Assembly (NCBI GenBank): GCA_023091735.1
Contig: JALKBU010000290.1
Coordinates: 1-51,366, forward strand
Direction of reading: 5' to 3'
DNA length: 51,366 bases
Origin: Trichomonas tenax
Taxonomy: Eukaryota; Parabasalia; Trichomonadida; Trichomonadidae
Below, piece by piece: positions 51,091-51,366 of this stretch (positions are counted from its first letter, which is position 1; every line of letters begins with the position of its first letter). The translations under genes were made by a program, and so were the position numbers. The notes beneath the pieces were generated by a model, which worked only from the letters and a program-made list of their open reading frames with translations, was not told the DNA's origin and ran no database searches.

Positions 51091-51272
51091 TCACGAGTAT
51101 GATAAATATTCATTCTTTGATATGAAAGCAAAAATGATGTCGCTGACTTTGATGTCGAATTTGTAGATGTTCGTCGATGATAACGGCGGCTGGAAATTGG
51201 AAATCGATTTCTCTGTGTCTGAACTGTTTTTGTCTAAAGGGCAGTATTTTTCCTTCTACGGTGTAGTCCCGC
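51091..51272 (-). pseudogene. Possible 3' end of a gene reaching the window edge
   Basis: GC content rises at 51140-51280. The minus strand reads CPLDKNSSDTEKSISNFQPP and then YKFDIKVSDIIFAFISKNEY to TGA at 51093-51091; a stop precedes it near 51256, where a neighbouring frame also looks coding. It may be the tail of a gene outside the window with a frameshift, or a relic. Family unknown. Confidence 0.3.
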
Positions 51273-51366
51273 GACCTTCATAACTTTTTATCTGATCAAT
51301 ATTTTTTCGATTTGAAAGTACTTTCATGTACATATTGATAGTTGTCTATCCAGTGGTATAAGTGGC

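Overview
The window looks like nuclear DNA of a parabasalid protist, most likely a trichomonad of the Tritrichomonas/Trichomonas type. The grounds are very AT-rich intergenic DNA, full-length genes that all start with ATG and show no introns, Inr-like TCAYT/TCATA motifs a few to 30 bases before several start codons, and a typical gene mix: Myb proteins, ankyrin/DUF3447-like proteins, a C2 calpain, C19 ubiquitin-hydrolase relics, an EamA-type transporter and a CAP/SCP protein. The species is inferred, not proven.

Layout. 1-2293 is a non-coding element with ~350-bp terminal inverted repeats and a second inverted repeat nested inside. A TPR protein (3303-4913, -) follows. From 5.7 to 11.3 kb lie broken genes, including a C19 peptidase pseudogene with a TGA at the conserved Gly before the Cys box. 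A large calpain with a multi-pass membrane N-terminus fills 11316-15533 (-). 15.5-21 kb is AT-rich, with repeats, a hairpin cluster and three relics. Next come an ankyrin protein (21257-22441, +), a two-repeat Myb (23762-24292, -), a four-hairpin cluster (24931-25362) abutting a second C19 relic, a CDK (28524-29447, -), a large ankyrin protein (31258-33243, +), a membrane protein (34166-35002, +) and an EamA transporter (35804-36880, -). 36.9-41.6 kb has no convincing gene but holds a ~1-kb element with inverted ends. The right end is gene-dense: a three-repeat Myb (-), an LRR protein (-) divergent from a coiled-coil protein (+), a CAP-domain membrane protein (+) and an aldo/keto reductase (-).

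The genes do not form a pathway. The most interesting signal is between them. Three clusters (9.3, 18.1-18.5 and 24.9-25.4 kb) hold nine inverted repeats; eight fold into unrelated hairpins of 59-96 nt with 18- to 39-bp stems, and neighbours within a cluster are mostly 31-48 bp apart, much like clusters of precursor small RNAs. A single 88-nt hairpin and a GC-richer patch of small hairpins lie elsewhere. Separately, the 11-mer TTTACATGWCA occurs exactly 15 times where about 0.2 would be expected, several times just upstream of start codons. Three tRNA-like fragments, each followed by a T-run, may be relics of Pol III genes.
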